Position numbers and translations under genes: made by a program. Shown piece after piece: positions 63,959 through 64,000 of a stretch of 64,000 bases of DNA (the stretch's first letter is position 1; each line of letters begins with the position of its first letter). This DNA is from Lysobacterales bacterium (GTDB taxonomy: Bacteria > Pseudomonadota > Gammaproteobacteria > Xanthomonadales > Marinicellaceae). Location: contig JAMOMK010000104.1 of assembly GCA_027067055.1 (NCBI GenBank), positions 123,572 through 187,571 of the forward strand, in the 5' to 3' direction. Below the pieces are notes generated by a model. The model was not told where the DNA came from and did not search any database. It saw only the letters and a list, made by a program, of their open reading frames with translations.

Positions 63959-64000
63959 CTATTTCTTACCCTTTTTAGCAGCAGCGACTTTGGCATCCAT
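63959..64000 (-). CDS. pilO: C-terminal end of the upstream pil gene (probably pilO)
   Basis: The frame ends at 63959 with 13 residues visible (MDAKVAAAKKGKK) and continues beyond the window. It lies four bases before pilP, in the position PilO normally occupies. The Lys/Ala-rich tail fits but is too short for proof. Confidence 0.5.
   Translation of the reverse strand: MDAKVAAAKKGKK

Noticed and set aside
1-64000. CRISPR array, tRNA, rRNA or insertion-sequence transposase
   Set aside because: I looked for regularly spaced repeats, cloverleaf genes and transposase ORFs and saw none; a tool scan could find weak cases I missed.

Overview
The window reads as chromosomal DNA of an AT-rich, aerobic to microaerobic gammaproteobacterium. 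The support is gene content and order: a divergent rsmI / lpoA-yraN-dolP block, PBP1a, ctaA-ctaB, a complete ccoNOQP oxidase operon with its assembly genes and an FNR regulator, OxyR, and a type IV pilus pilOPQ end. Several secreted proteins carry a 'LIFxxGFE'-type motif just after the signal peptide, and one surface protein ends in an IPTL-CTERM-like sorting tail. That combination is reminiscent of Marinicella and its relatives; the genus is an inference from memory, not something the sequence proves.

Layout. 0-2 kb: end of a Calx-beta/DUF11 surface protein and a cytochrome b561. 2-7.2 kb: envelope genes (dolP, yraN, lpoA, rsmI, a TlpA-like lipoprotein, a small membrane protein). 7.4-16 kb: PBP1a; a candidate small RNA behind a CRP-type promoter; a SCO-like protein; a class II glutamine amidotransferase; then the tightly overlapping run ctaA-ctaB-zeta-like kinase-57-residue partner-tatD-tcdA. 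16-19.4 kb: a small secreted peptide and a large PKD/beta-helix/LamG protein. 19.4-23.4 kb: an AT-rich accessory patch with a broken Phd-type antitoxin joined to an unknown 354-residue gene, two opposite-strand genes (one a SUKH-HEAT protein), and an intact Phd/ParE pair. 23.4-32.7 kb: two transport or cupin-type housekeeping genes, a TPR membrane protein, three small secreted proteins, upp and a SWIM/SNF2 helicase.

32.8-41.3 kb is a compact defence island. A type I restriction-modification operon (hsdM, hsdS, hsdR) is interrupted between hsdS and hsdR by a DarTG toxin-antitoxin pair and by an MqsR-MqsA-SecB-like tripartite system (MqsRAC). hsdR has a one-base frameshift near 40,797-40,801, and the 3' end of hsdS lies inside a 207-bp palindromic repeat element. 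The island could therefore be methylation-competent but restriction-deficient while keeping two toxin systems.

41.4-64 kb: a secreted hydrolase/beta-propeller protein, an AraC-GyrI regulator, a YtrA-type regulator with its ABC transporter, a MAPEG protein, the ccoNOQP-(106 aa)-ccoG-(FixH-like)-ccoI operon transcribed leftward from a canonical FNR-activated promoter, the divergent fnr/anr gene, oxyR with a coupled EamA transporter, and an Ig-like lipoprotein downstream of pilP-pilQ. I saw no tRNA, rRNA, CRISPR array or transposase gene. No stretch longer than 300 bases lacks a gene; the longest gene-free stretch (9850-10122) holds the candidate small RNA.
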